This document shows positions 34,803 to 43,483 of a stretch of DNA of 64,000 bases, one piece after another (the stretch's first letter is position 1; each line of letters opens with the position of its first letter). The position numbers and the translations under genes were made by a program. Under the pieces are notes generated by a model that searched no databases, had not been told where the DNA came from, and saw only the letters and a list, made by a program, of their open reading frames with translations. The DNA is from Bacteroidota bacterium. GTDB taxonomy: Bacteria > Bacteroidota > Bacteroidia > Bacteroidales > Dysgonomonadaceae. The stretch lies in contig JAEZGN010000022.1 of NCBI GenBank assembly GCA_023437305.1, positions 324,329 through 388,328 of the forward strand, in the 5' to 3' direction.

Positions 34803-35107
34803 AACGGCAGGCCTGAATAATTAATTAGATGTGATATTACAAATATATGCAAAATAAGGATTTCTGCCGAGTTTCACTTTGTGTTTTCTCTTTCCGTGTG
34901 GTTAAAATAGTTTAAAATATATATCTAAACACTAATTTTGTGTATGTGTCTTTATGCTTGACTTTAAAGGTGTATTTTGCTTAATAGTAAAAAGTTTTCA
35001 TTGCTAAATATCTTGTAGTGAGCTTGTTATTTATTTATCAACAAAAGTGTTTATTTTAAATTATTTTATAACAACCTCTCTTTTAAAATGCTTTTCTTTG
35101 TATTTCT
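34803..35107. other. Divergent AT-rich intergenic region
   Basis: This 305-base stretch lies between the endopeptidase operon (minus) and the radical-SAM gene (plus). Besides the minus-strand -7 box at 34840-34847, a plus-strand TAATTTTG at 34933-34940 fits TAnnTTTG and could start the radical-SAM operon with a leader of about 160 bases. No other structure was recognised. Confidence 0.45.
34840..34847 (-). promoter_or_regulatory. Putative -7 element for the NlpC/P60-epimerase operon
   Basis: Minus-strand TATATTTG lies 38 bases ahead of the start codon at 34802. No clear -33 TTG is present at 19-21 bases. Confidence 0.45.
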
Positions 35108-36370
35108 ATGAATGATAATGTACTCGAAAAACTGAAGGTATTGGCAGAGTCGGCTAAGTATGACGTTTCTTGCTCTTCCAGTGGTACTGTCCGCAAAAAT
35201 AAAGCGGGCGGACTCGGAAATACTGTCGGTGGTATGGGGATATGTCATAGTTTTACAGAAGATGGGCGTTGCGTTTCATTGTTGAAAATTATGCTAACCA
35301 ACTACTGTATATATGATTGTGCATATTGTATCAATCGTAGGAGTAATGATATTCGTAGAGCTACATTTACCGTTCAAGAACTGGTTGATCTTACAATTGA
35401 GTTTTATCGCCGCAACTATATCGAAGGTCTTTTTCTTAGTTCGGGCGTTATCAACAACCCAGACTATACGATGGAGCGTATGGTGAGAGTCATAAAAAAT
35501 CTCAGAACTGTACAACGATTCAACGGATATATTCACATGAAAAGTATACCCGGTGCTAGTCAGGAGCTGATTAGTGAAGCCGGATTGTATGCCGATCGTA
35601 TGAGTGTAAATCTGGAAATACCCACAGAGGTAAATCTGAAACTGCTGGCTCCTGAAAAAGATCATCGCAGTGTATACAAGCCGATGCGTTATATTCAGCA
35701 GGGAATGCAACAAAGTATAGAAGACAGGCGGAAGTTTCGCTCTGCGCCGCGCTTTGTTCCTGCCGGACAGAGTACGCAAATGATAGTGGGCGCAACCAAT
35801 GAACGGGATAAAGATATTTTGCGTGTGTCTTCGATCCTTTATCAACAGACGCAGATGAGGCGTGTATACTATTCGGGCTTTATTCCGGTGAATAGTTATG
35901 ATACTCGTTTGCCAGCCTTGAAGCAAGCCCCATTGGTGAGAGAAAATCGTTTATATCAGGCCGATTGGTTGATGCGTTTCTATCAGTATAGAGCTGATGA
36001 AATAGTAGACGACGCATATCCTGATCTTGACCTTGAGATTGACCCGAAATTGGCATGGGCACTGCGTCATCCCGAGATGTTTCCTGTGGATATTAACAAA
36101 GCCGACTATGCAATGATTCTTCGTGTGCCCGGTATTGGGGTTAAATCGGCTCAATATATTGTAACTTCACGTCGGCATGGTAAGCTGAATGCCTCACACC
36201 TCAAAAAGATTGGAGTGGTGATGAAGAAAGCTCAATATTTTATTACTTGCAACGAGTTGCCGATGTATACTGTTAATGAAGCTACGCCTGAGTATGTCCG
36301 CAAAATCCTTACGGAACCAAAAAAACGAAAAGGTGATGATAGTCAGTTGTCTATAATATTCCCCGACTGA
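35108..36370 (+). CDS. Putative DNA modification/repair radical SAM protein (TIGR03916 type)
   Basis: A 420-residue cytoplasmic protein with the radical SAM cluster motif C67-x3-C71-x2-C74 in NYCIYDCAYCINRRSND, preceded by the family-typical GGLGNTVGGMGICHSFTEDGRCVSLLKI. A C-terminal helix-hairpin-helix-like region (MILRVPGIGVKSAQYIVTSRR, about 335-355) suggests DNA binding. Family members occur next to a TIGR03915 protein and often a uracil-DNA-glycosylase-like domain, and are thought to act in DNA repair or modification, but the reaction is not established. Its stop overlaps the next start by one base (TGATG at 36368-36372), so the two are tightly coupled. Confidence 0.92.
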   Translation: MNDNVLEKLKVLAESAKYDVSCSSSGTVRKNKAGGLGNTVGGMGICHSFTEDGRCVSLLKIMLTNYCIYDCAYCINRRSNDIRRATFTVQELVDLTIEFYRRNYIEGLFLSSGVINNPDYTMERMVRVIKNLRTVQRFNGYIHMKSIPGASQELISEAGLYADRMSVNLEIPTEVNLKLLAPEKDHRSVYKPMRYIQQGMQQSIEDRRKFRSAPRFVPAGQSTQMIVGATNERDKDILRVSSILYQQTQMRRVYYSGFIPVNSYDTRLPALKQAPLVRENRLYQADWLMRFYQYRADEIVDDAYPDLDLEIDPKLAWALRHPEMFPVDINKADYAMILRVPGIGVKSAQYIVTSRRHGKLNASHLKKIGVVMKKAQYFITCNELPMYTVNEATPEYVRKILTEPKKRKGDDSQLSIIFPD

Positions 36371-37131
36371 TGGTAGTATTTTTTTACGATAAAACTTTCG
36401 AAGGCTTATTGACCGCTATCTTTGATGCATATAGCCGAAAAGTATTTCCCGACAAATTGTTGGCAGAGGATGATATTGCTCCCATGTTTATGGAAGATAG
36501 CTATACAGTGGTTACGCAAGAAGACAAAGCTACCCGGGTTTGGAAAGGATTAGAAAATAAATTGTCGAAAGGGGCATGCAACATGCTTACTTATGTTTGG
36601 CTTTCGGAGGAAGAAGGAAGTGACGATCTTATGTTCCGTTATATTCGTAAGGCGCTTGATAATAAAGTATCTATAGAAACGAATTTTGCAGATAGTGATG
36701 TTTTGCAGATGAGCCAATTGGCTAGAAAGGTATCCCACGAAGAGCTCTATCTGAAACAGTTTGTGCGATTTCAAAAAGCGGCTGACGATATATTCTTTGC
36801 CCCTGTATTTCCCCGATATAATGCTCTCCCTTTGGCTATCGGTCATTTCAAAGATCGCTTTTCGGATCAGAAATGGGTTATCTATGATATGAAAAGAAAA
36901 TATGGGTATTATTATGATCTCAATACAATGGTAGAGATTACCCTTGATAATGATGAACATTTGCTGGGTGGAAAATTGGATGAAAAGTTGATGGCCGAAG
37001 ATGAAAAACTATTTCAAGAGCTGTGGAAAGGTTATTTTAAGTCGATGACCATAAAAGAACGTATAAATCCGAAATTACATCGCCAGCACATGCCAAAACG
37101 TTTTTGGAAATACCTTACCGAAAAACAATAA
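36370..37131 (+). CDS. TIGR03915/DUF4130-family putative DNA metabolism protein
   Basis: A 253-residue protein starting VVFFYDKTFEGLLTAIFDAYSRK, the opening typical of the family linked to the radical SAM protein upstream. The C-terminal MTIKERINPKLHRQHMPKRFWKYLTE is also typical. In some bacteria this domain is fused to a uracil-DNA-glycosylase-like domain; here it stands alone at 253 residues and no such gene is adjacent. Function is inferred only from pairing: both are likely to work in one DNA repair or modification step. The start overlaps the upstream stop by one base, and a bidirectional terminator begins at its stop codon. Confidence 0.88.
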   Translation: MVVFFYDKTFEGLLTAIFDAYSRKVFPDKLLAEDDIAPMFMEDSYTVVTQEDKATRVWKGLENKLSKGACNMLTYVWLSEEEGSDDLMFRYIRKALDNKVSIETNFADSDVLQMSQLARKVSHEELYLKQFVRFQKAADDIFFAPVFPRYNALPLAIGHFKDRFSDQKWVIYDMKRKYGYYYDLNTMVEITLDNDEHLLGGKLDEKLMAEDEKLFQELWKGYFKSMTIKERINPKLHRQHMPKRFWKYLTEKQ

Positions 37132-37164
37132 GAAGGCTGTAAGAAAAACTCTATACAGCCTTCT
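37131..37164. terminator. Bidirectional terminator between convergent genes
   Basis: AGAAGGCTGTA (37131-37141) pairs perfectly with TACAGCCTTCT (37154-37164), 11 bp stem and 12-base loop, with T-rich and A-rich flanks. It serves the DNA-metabolism pair (plus) and tonB (minus). Confidence 0.85.
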
Positions 37165-37188
37165 TTCATCAAATTAGGCAGAGTACTT

Positions 37189-38025
37189 CTATTGTTTCAG
37201 TTTGAATACAATCGGAATTGTGAAATATACCTGAACCGGATTTCCACTTTGCTTCCCAGGAATCCATTTTGGCATACTTTTTATTACCCTCATTGCTTCC
37301 TTGTCGCATGTCGGACTGATACCTTTTAATAATTCCAAATTGGATATTTCACCGGTTTTGCTAACAACGAATCTTACTATAACACGTCCCTGTGTTCCTA
37401 TTTCTTGGTCTACGACAGGATATTTTAAATTATTAGAGATGAATTTATACATTTCGGACTCACCTCCGGGGAACTGAGGCATGATTTCTACTGCAATAAA
37501 TGTCTCGGGTTTCTTTTCTGTTCCTCCCTTATCTGTTGGTGTCATTATGGTCTCAATGTCCTTTCGGATTGCATCAGGGTCAGTAGAACCGTTTTCTACC
37601 TTGTGTTTTCCAATGGCGTCTTTGCCTTTTGCTACCTCTTCCATTGTCACCATCTGTTCTTCATTATTGACTTTAGTGTCATCTACAATTGTTGGTGGAA
37701 CAAACTTCGTCATTTGTATAAATTTAGGTGGTTCAGGAATTGGTGGTTTTTCAATCTCATCCACTTTGTTTAATGGTGGATCGATAACTACCATTGTATA
37801 TTTATCTGTTATATTATCAGGCTGTATACCTGTTGCAGCTTTTACAGTACTGATGATTAACGGTAGGGCTGTTACAAAACCTACAAACAATAAGATGATT
37901 GCGAAAGCAAGAATGTGTCGTTTCCAAGAAGATTGCCTTAAGGCGAATGCTCCGTATGATTTGTTTCTCCCTTCAAAAACTATGTCACACCATTCTGTTG
38001 AGTTTAGGTTTACTGCATTTTTCAT
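37189..38025 (-). CDS. tonB: TonB family energy transducer
   Basis: A 278-residue inner-membrane protein. A cytoplasmic N-terminus with the Bacteroidetes-typical WCDIVFEGRNKSYGAFALRQ precedes a single helix (ILAFAIILLFVGFVTALPLIIS, about 34-55 shown in part), a proline-rich periplasmic spacer (KPPIPEPPKF) and the C-terminal TonB domain (about 185-278) with MPQFPGGESEMYKFISNNLKYP and GRVIVRFVVSKTGEIS. It transmits proton-motive force to TonB-dependent receptors such as SusC proteins. It is monocistronic, without exbB/exbD beside it. It could energise the SusC at 18355, though genomes of this group usually carry several TonB genes. Confidence 0.93.
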   Translation of the reverse strand: MKNAVNLNSTEWCDIVFEGRNKSYGAFALRQSSWKRHILAFAIILLFVGFVTALPLIISTVKAATGIQPDNITDKYTMVVIDPPLNKVDEIEKPPIPEPPKFIQMTKFVPPTIVDDTKVNNEEQMVTMEEVAKGKDAIGKHKVENGSTDPDAIRKDIETIMTPTDKGGTEKKPETFIAVEIMPQFPGGESEMYKFISNNLKYPVVDQEIGTQGRVIVRFVVSKTGEISNLELLKGISPTCDKEAMRVIKSMPKWIPGKQSGNPVQVYFTIPIVFKLKQ

Positions 38026-38244
38026 AACTGTATGTTTTAAATTGTTATTTAATCTTCCCTTTTTCTACTTAATAGATATTAAAGTCTCTGAAATTCCATA
38101 AAGAGGTATTAATTTTTTTTAATCTCATAGAAAAAGTTCTTTTAGCGAAATGGATATCGTAATATTTTAGTTTTTTTTGTCGGGCAAATTTTTATTTATC
38201 AACACTTAAAATGCTACATTTGTAGCTTAATATATTTGCAGGAA

Positions 38245-38982
38245 ATGTCAGATTCAATAGTTATCATACCGACTTATAACGAAAAGGAAAATATAGAGGC
38301 CATCACAAGGGCTGTGTTCAACCTACCAAAAGAGTTCGATATTCTGGTTATTGACGATGGGTCTCCCGATGGAACAGCGTCGATCGTTAAAAAGCTTCAA
38401 ACAGAATTTCCCGAAAAGCTACACTTGCTAGAAAGAGCCGGAAAACTTGGTCTTGGTACAGCGTATATAGCCGGATTTAAATGGGCTTTAGAACGTAGTT
38501 ATGAGTATGTGTATGAGATGGATGCTGATTTTTCTCACAATCCGAACGATCTTCTCCGTTTATATGATGCATGTGTTAATCAAGGTGCCGACCTAGCGGT
38601 AGGCTCACGCTACTGTAGTGGTGTAAACGTTGTAAACTGGCCTATGGGTAGGGTTTTGATGTCTTATTTTGCTTCCAGATATGTGCGGTTTATTACGGGT
38701 ATGAAGGTACATGACTCTACAGCCGGATTTGTTTGTTATCGACGCGCAGTTCTTGAAACTATCGATTTGGATAATATTCGCTTCAAAGGATACGCTTTTC
38801 AGGTGGAAATGAAGTATACTGCACATTGTCTGAAGTTTAATATAAAAGAGGTATCTATTGTTTTTGTTAATCGGATGTTGGGTACTTCAAAAATGAGTTC
38901 TGGTATTTTTGCTGAGGGTGTGATCGGTGTGATTACAATGCGCTTGAGGCAAATGTTTGGAGGAATTCACCGAAAGAAATAA
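38245..38982 (+). CDS. Dolichol-phosphate-mannose-synthase-like glycosyltransferase (GT2)
   Basis: Start taken at the ATG at 38245 (MSDSIVIIPTYNEKENI); a TTG nine bases upstream is in frame but less likely. The 245-residue protein has GT-A motifs IDDGSPDGT and DADFSHNP (the metal-binding DxD) and HDSTAGFVCYRR, characteristic of polyprenol monophosphomannose synthases. It probably transfers a sugar from a nucleotide donor to undecaprenyl or a similar lipid phosphate at the inner membrane. No C-terminal membrane helices are present, so it is the short soluble type. A TACATTTG box at 38215-38222 may drive it. The following FAH-family gene has its own -7 box. Confidence 0.9.
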   Translation: MSDSIVIIPTYNEKENIEAITRAVFNLPKEFDILVIDDGSPDGTASIVKKLQTEFPEKLHLLERAGKLGLGTAYIAGFKWALERSYEYVYEMDADFSHNPNDLLRLYDACVNQGADLAVGSRYCSGVNVVNWPMGRVLMSYFASRYVRFITGMKVHDSTAGFVCYRRAVLETIDLDNIRFKGYAFQVEMKYTAHCLKFNIKEVSIVFVNRMLGTSKMSSGIFAEGVIGVITMRLRQMFGGIHRKK

Positions 38983-38991
38983 AAACTTGTG

Positions 38992-38999
38992 TATCTTTG
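38992..38999 (+). promoter_or_regulatory. Putative -7 element for the FAH-family gene
   Basis: TATCTTTG lies 24 bases ahead of the ATG at 39024, an ideal place for a Bacteroidetes promoter with a short leader. No standard -33 was identified. Confidence 0.5.
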
Positions 39000-39023
39000 T
39001 TGTATATTTTATACAGCAAAAAG

Positions 39024-39650
39024 ATGAAAATTATTTGCGTAGGGCAAAATTATCAATCACATAATAAAGAAATGAATAGGGCATTATCGAGTGGCGATGA
39101 TGATCCTGTTCTTTTTATGAAACCTGATACATCGTTGCTTTCGGGTGATAAGAAAGATTTTTATATCCCTGATTTCTCTGCCGATATACATTACGAAGCC
39201 GAGGTTGTAGTTAAAATAAGTAAGATGGGTAAAAATATAGCACAACGGTTTGCTCATCGTTATTACGAAGAAGTTACTCTCGGTATCGATTTTACAGCAA
39301 GAGATATACAATCTGAACTAAAGAAAAAAGGATTGCCTTGGGAAATAGCCAAAGGGTTTGATAACTCTGCAGCCGTAGGGCAGTTTGTATCGAAAGATAA
39401 ATGGGGCAAACAGATGGATAATCTAAACTTTAGTTTGTCTATTGACGGTAGAATAGTGCAATCGTCCAATACTTCCGAAATGATACATCCGATAGATAAG
39501 ATAATTGCATACGCCAGCCAATTTTTTACTCTGAAAACAGGCGATTTAATCTTTACAGGCACACCCGCAGGAGTAGGGAAAGTGCAAATAGGAAATCAAT
39601 TGTCAGGAGAAATAGAAGGAGAAAAACTGTTAGATATATCTATTTGCTGA
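39024..39650 (+). CDS. Fumarylacetoacetate hydrolase (FAH) family protein
   Basis: The ATG at 39024 (MKIICVGQNYQSH) is preferred over an upstream TTG because the NYxxH motif starts the family fold. At 208 residues it is the small, single-domain form. Metal-binding Glu/Asp are seen in HYEAEVVVKI and GIDFTARDIQ, and the LKTGDLIFTGTPAGVG block ends the active site. FAH-family enzymes hydrolyse or decarboxylate acylpyruvates and oxaloacetate, or hydrate dienoates. Acylpyruvase or oxaloacetate decarboxylase activity is likely by similarity of size; context gives no further hint. It is separated by 146 bases from porV. Confidence 0.9.
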   Translation: MKIICVGQNYQSHNKEMNRALSSGDDDPVLFMKPDTSLLSGDKKDFYIPDFSADIHYEAEVVVKISKMGKNIAQRFAHRYYEEVTLGIDFTARDIQSELKKKGLPWEIAKGFDNSAAVGQFVSKDKWGKQMDNLNFSLSIDGRIVQSSNTSEMIHPIDKIIAYASQFFTLKTGDLIFTGTPAGVGKVQIGNQLSGEIEGEKLLDISIC

Positions 39651-39796
39651 TAATAGAAAATGTTAAATTTATGCGGAATAACAATAAATATTATAAAAAA
39701 TTGTTATCTATATATATTGAATAATTTAAATAAGAAATACGAACAAACTATAATTAAACCTTAGCAGATAAATTAATTACTTAAATAGTAGAATAA

Positions 39797-40963
39797 ATGA
39801 AGAGTCTTTTGAGAAAAATCTTATTTGTAAATATTTTTGCATTACTTGCATTAGGCGTGTATGCACAAGATGACGTGAATCCGATACAAACGGCTATGCC
39901 GTCATTAAATATAGCTCCTGATGCACGTGCAGGAGGAATGGGAGATGCCGGAGTAGCTACAGCACCGGATGTATATTCCCAACATTGGAATCCTGCTAAA
40001 TATGCATTTAATCCAAGTAAGGCAGGTTTTGGGATATCATACACTCCTTGGCTGAGAAAGATTATTAATGATATAGCATTAGTTTATGGTGTTGGTTACT
40101 ATAAATTAGGAAATGAAAATAATCAGGCATTAAGTGCATCCATCCGTTACTTTTCTATCGGAGATGTAAAAGTTATCACCGACTTGAATGAATTTAATGG
40201 CGTTGTATTAAGCCCGAATGAGTTGGCTATTGATTTGGCATATTCCCGTAAACTAACAGAAACTTTTTCCGGTGCGGTAACTGTGCGTTACATCCGCGCC
40301 GATTATACAGGGGCTACTGAAGAAACCTCGGTAGGTAATGCTTTCGCGGCAGATATTTCGGGTTATAATGAATCTTATATTCGTACAGGAAGTTCGGAAA
40401 GTCTTTTAAGTTTTGGGTTCAATATCTCCAATATTGGTACAAAGATTTCGACAAATGGAGATTCACGAAATGAATTCTTACCGACCAATCTACGTTTAGG
40501 GGCTTCCCTGATGTATCCTATCAACGAGGTGAGCACAATATCATTCAGTGCAGATCTGAATAAGTATTTGGTGCCAACCCCTCCGGTTAAAAAAGATGGA
40601 GAGACCAATGATGAGTTCAGTAAGCGAATGGCAGATTATAGAGATATTAACCCGATCTCAGGTATCTTCAAGTCATTTGGTGATGCTCCCGGAGGATTCT
40701 CAGAAGAATTGAAAGAAATAGCATGGTCGCTTGGGGCAGAATATGATTATAATGATAAGTTCCGTTTACGTACCGGTTACTTCCACGAAAATAAGATGAA
40801 AGGTAATCGTCAGTATCTTTCTTTTGGGGCAGGATTTAAGTTAAGTGCATTCCAACTGGATGTTGCATATCTGTTAGCTACTGCACAACAAAATCCATTA
40901 GACCAAACATTGCGATTCTCTCTAGGATTTGATATTGATGCAATGAAAAATTTATTTAAATAA
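39797..40963 (+). CDS. porV: PorV (LptO) type IX secretion outer-membrane shuttle protein
   Basis: A 388-residue protein with signal peptide (MKSLLRKILFVNIFALLALGVYA-Q) followed by the PorV opening IQTAMPSLNIAPDARAGGMGDAGVATAPDVYSQHWNPAKYAF, and a beta-barrel ending in SLGFDIDAMKNLFK. PorV takes substrates with type IX C-terminal signals from the translocon and passes them to the attachment complex at the cell surface. None of the large secreted enzymes in this window shows an obvious type IX C-terminal domain, so PorV's clients lie elsewhere. It precedes ispF by 32 bases and may share its transcript. Confidence 0.94.
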   Translation: MKSLLRKILFVNIFALLALGVYAQDDVNPIQTAMPSLNIAPDARAGGMGDAGVATAPDVYSQHWNPAKYAFNPSKAGFGISYTPWLRKIINDIALVYGVGYYKLGNENNQALSASIRYFSIGDVKVITDLNEFNGVVLSPNELAIDLAYSRKLTETFSGAVTVRYIRADYTGATEETSVGNAFAADISGYNESYIRTGSSESLLSFGFNISNIGTKISTNGDSRNEFLPTNLRLGASLMYPINEVSTISFSADLNKYLVPTPPVKKDGETNDEFSKRMADYRDINPISGIFKSFGDAPGGFSEELKEIAWSLGAEYDYNDKFRLRTGYFHENKMKGNRQYLSFGAGFKLSAFQLDVAYLLATAQQNPLDQTLRFSLGFDIDAMKNLFK

Positions 40964-40995
40964 TTATTGTTTCGTAGATAAAGTTATTTGATATA

Positions 40996-41481
40996 ATGAA
41001 GATTAGGGTAGGTTTTGGCTATGATGTGCATCGCCTTGCTAATAATAGAGATTTGTGGTTAGGTGGAATCAAGATAGAGCATAGTCAGGGACTATTAGGA
41101 CACTCCGATGCTGATGTGCTTATACATGCTATTTGTGATGCCTTGCTTGGTGCGGCGAATTTGCGTGATATAGGTTTCCATTTTCCTGATACAGCCGGAG
41201 AATATAAAGATGTAGATAGTAAAATCTTATTGAAAAAAACATTAGAGGTGATAACCGAAAAAGGATATCGGATAGGAAATATAGATGCAACTATCTGTGC
41301 CGAACGTCCTAAAATAAATCCTCATATCCCTCAGATGCAGAAAGTGATGGCTGAGATTTTAGAGATCTCTATAGATGATATATCGATAAAAGCAACAACT
41401 TCAGAAAAAATGGGGTTTGTAGGCCGTGAGGAAGGTTTTGCCGCATACGCCGTTGCTTTAATTGAAAAAAGTGATAATTAG
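40996..41481 (+). CDS. ispF: 2-C-methyl-D-erythritol 2,4-cyclodiphosphate synthase
   Basis: IspF makes the cyclic diphosphate intermediate of the MEP isoprenoid pathway, releasing CMP. The 161-residue protein has metal ligands D10-x-H12 (GYDVHRL), HSDADVLIHAICDALLGA with the third metal His, the DIGFHFPDT loop, and the C-terminal ATTSEKMGFVGREEG. Length and motifs are normal. It lies 32 bases after porV and 12 bases before mnmD, apparently one operon. Confidence 0.98.
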   Translation: MKIRVGFGYDVHRLANNRDLWLGGIKIEHSQGLLGHSDADVLIHAICDALLGAANLRDIGFHFPDTAGEYKDVDSKILLKKTLEVITEKGYRIGNIDATICAERPKINPHIPQMQKVMAEILEISIDDISIKATTSEKMGFVGREEGFAAYAVALIEKSDN

Positions 41482-41493
41482 ACACAAAAAGAA

Positions 41494-42171
41494 ATGAGTG
41501 TGAAACCCAAAATAGAATTAACCGCTGATGGGTCTCACACTCTTTTCATGTCCGAGCTGGATGAACACTATCATTCGGTAAATGGAGCTATACAAGAATC
41601 AACCCACGTTTTTATTAACACAGGATTACATCATTGCAATAAAGAGTGTGTCAATATTCTTGAAATTGGTTTTGGAACAGGGCTGAATGCTTTTTTGACA
41701 GCATTGGATGTAACCAATACCGAAAGAGTTATTCATTACACAGGCTTAGAGTTATACCCTTTGCCTAAATCAATTATCAGTGAGTTGAATTATTCGGATA
41801 AGCACTCGGAGCAAGCCAAGATATTATATAATAAGCTGCATGATGCTGATTGGAATAAAGAAGTGCAGATTTTATCCGAGTTTTATTTGTCGAAGATAGA
41901 ATGTGATTTTACCAAGTTTGATTTCTCCTCATTAAAATCATCTTTCGATCTCATTTACTTCGATGCATTTGCTCCCGATAAGCAGCCCGAAATGTGGACG
42001 CAATCAATCTTTGATTCACTGTATTCTGTTACAGCCCGGAATGGGATATTAGTTACTTATTGTGCTAAAGGTGCTGTGCGTAGAATGTTACAGCAATCAG
42101 GTTATAAAACTGAAAGACTTCCCGGACCTCCCGGAAAAAGAGAAATGCTACGTGCAACAAAAACTGGTTGA
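41494..42171 (+). CDS. mnmD: tRNA 5-methylaminomethyl-2-thiouridine methyltransferase MnmD-like
   Basis: A 225-residue SAM-dependent methyltransferase. SAM-binding motif ILEIGFGTGLNAFLTAL (about 55-70), catalytic-type YFDAFAPDKQPEMWTQSIFDSLY, and the end GILVTYCAKGAVRRMLQQSGYKTERLPGPPGKREMLRAT identify the MnmC N-terminal-like (MnmD) family. It methylates nm5s2U at the wobble position of certain tRNAs. The oxidase half of MnmC is absent, as is usual for stand-alone MnmD. The start is 12 bases after ispF, and a hairpin (42246-42270) follows the gene. Confidence 0.92.
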   Translation: MSVKPKIELTADGSHTLFMSELDEHYHSVNGAIQESTHVFINTGLHHCNKECVNILEIGFGTGLNAFLTALDVTNTERVIHYTGLELYPLPKSIISELNYSDKHSEQAKILYNKLHDADWNKEVQILSEFYLSKIECDFTKFDFSSLKSSFDLIYFDAFAPDKQPEMWTQSIFDSLYSVTARNGILVTYCAKGAVRRMLQQSGYKTERLPGPPGKREMLRATKTG

Positions 42172-42245
42172 TGTTTCGTTTTTGTTCACTATATTCTTTT
42201 TATATTCATTTCCTCAGCGTTTATAATATAGTTAAGATCAATTCC

Positions 42246-42270
42246 ATCTTTTTATCTTCTGATAAAAGAT
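42246..42270 (+). terminator. AT-rich hairpin after mnmD
   Basis: ATCTTTTTATC (42246-42256) pairs with GATAAAAGAT (42261-42270), one T bulged, four-base loop. It lies just ahead of the dus promoter box. The stem is AT-rich, so strength is uncertain. Confidence 0.45.
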
Positions 42271-42273
42271 ACT

Positions 42274-42281
42274 TATCTTTG
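42274..42281 (+). promoter_or_regulatory. Putative -7 element for dus
   Basis: TATCTTTG, a perfect TAnnTTTG, lies 46 bases ahead of the dus start codon, directly after a hairpin. Confidence 0.5.
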
Positions 42282-42327
42282 TGCCCGATATTTAATAAAT
42301 ATCTATAAGAATCTACACTATAATATA

Positions 42328-43329
42328 ATGAAAATAGGCAATATAAAATTCTCCGAAAACCCTGTCTTTCTTGCTCCTATGGAAGATGTGACAGATATGG
42401 GATTTCGTCTTATGTGCAAGCAATTTGGGGCAGATATGGTATATACCGAGTTTGTATCCAGCGATGCACTTATTCGTCATGTGAATAAGACTCAGGCCAA
42501 GCTCACCATCAGTGAAGAAGAGCGTCCTGTGGCTATACAAATATACGGGCGAGAAGTAGATGCAATGGTGGAAGCTGCAAAAATCTGCGAAGATGCCAAC
42601 CCGAATATTTTGGATATAAACTTTGGCTGTCCGGTGAAGAAAGTGGCGGGCAAGGGTGCCGGTTCGGGTATGATGAAAACCCCGGAACTGATGGTTGAAA
42701 TAACGGCTGCAGTAGTAAAAGCTGTAAAAATCCCTGTAACAGTAAAAACTCGTTTAGGTTGGGATCATGAGTCGAAGATTATTGTAGAACTAGCAGAGCA
42801 ATTGCAAGACGTAGGAATACAAGCCTTAACAATACATGGGCGTACACGTTCACAGATGTACACAGGAGAGGCTGATTGGGAGTTGATAGGCGATGTGAAA
42901 AACAACCCTCGTATGCATATTCCGATAATAGGGAATGGGGATGTAACCAGTCCTGAGATCTGCAAACGCCGTTTCGACGAAACAGGAGTAGATGCCGTGA
43001 TGATAGGGCGGGGAAGTATCGGTAGTCCGTGGATCTTTGAGGAGGTGAAGCATTATTTGAGAACGGGAGAACCGCTTCCGAAAAAAGAGTTTGGATGGTA
43101 TTTGGATGTTCTAAAAGAGATGATCCGCAAAAATGTTACTCATTCAGGGGAACGTGGCGGAATTATTCATAGTCGGCGTCATTTGGCTGCAAGCTCATTA
43201 TTTAAAGGATTGCCCGATTTTAAGAAAATAAGAGTAGCTATGTTGCGAACAGAGTCGGTTGATGAACTTTTTGAAATTATGGATACTATACCGGAGCAAT
43301 TTCAGCTGGAATCAAACAATGGAATATAA
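42328..43329 (+). CDS. dusB: tRNA-dihydrouridine synthase (DusB-type)
   Basis: A 333-residue FMN-dependent TIM-barrel enzyme reducing specific uridines in tRNA to dihydrouridine. The opening FLAPMEDVTDMGFRLMCKQFGADMVYTEFVSSDAL, the catalytic-Cys motif DINFGCPVKKVAGKGAGSGMM, VKTRLGWD, LTIHGRTRSQMYTGEADW and GNGDVTSPE...VDAVMIGRGSIGSPWIF are all present. The pattern fits DusB and related bacterial enzymes. It has its own -7 box and ends before a 10 bp hairpin, so it is probably monocistronic. Confidence 0.94.
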   Translation: MKIGNIKFSENPVFLAPMEDVTDMGFRLMCKQFGADMVYTEFVSSDALIRHVNKTQAKLTISEEERPVAIQIYGREVDAMVEAAKICEDANPNILDINFGCPVKKVAGKGAGSGMMKTPELMVEITAAVVKAVKIPVTVKTRLGWDHESKIIVELAEQLQDVGIQALTIHGRTRSQMYTGEADWELIGDVKNNPRMHIPIIGNGDVTSPEICKRRFDETGVDAVMIGRGSIGSPWIFEEVKHYLRTGEPLPKKEFGWYLDVLKEMIRKNVTHSGERGGIIHSRRHLAASSLFKGLPDFKKIRVAMLRTESVDELFEIMDTIPEQFQLESNNGI

Positions 43330-43395
43330 ATTGAGTTTTCGGTAACAGGAATAAAGAAATCTATAACCCCTAAATATTTAATAATACATAGGTTT

Positions 43396-43425
43396 GGTTA
43401 CACACTTAATATTCGGTGTGTAACC
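43396..43425 (+). terminator. GC-richer hairpin between dusB and cysS
   Basis: GGTTACACAC (43396-43405) pairs perfectly with GTGTGTAACC (43416-43425), 10-base loop. It lacks a strong T-run (TCCTTACTTC follows), so it may terminate weakly or regulate. Confidence 0.55.
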
Positions 43426-43448
43426 TCCTTACTTCTATATAATTTTCT

Positions 43449-43456
43449 TACTTTTG
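43449..43456 (+). promoter_or_regulatory. Putative -7 element for cysS
   Basis: TACTTTTG (TAnnTTTG) lies 27 bases ahead of the cysS start codon. Confidence 0.5.
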
Positions 43457-43483
43457 TATTGCTAAAAAAATTACAGACTGTTT

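Noticed and set aside
35294..35926. 210-codon frame antisense to the radical SAM gene
   Set aside because: It is fully overlapped by the clear TIGR03916-type coding frame with intact cluster cysteines; the antisense product has no recognisable features.
37481..38101. 206-codon frame antisense to tonB
   Set aside because: tonB has a complete domain layout, and the antisense frame mirrors its codon pattern.
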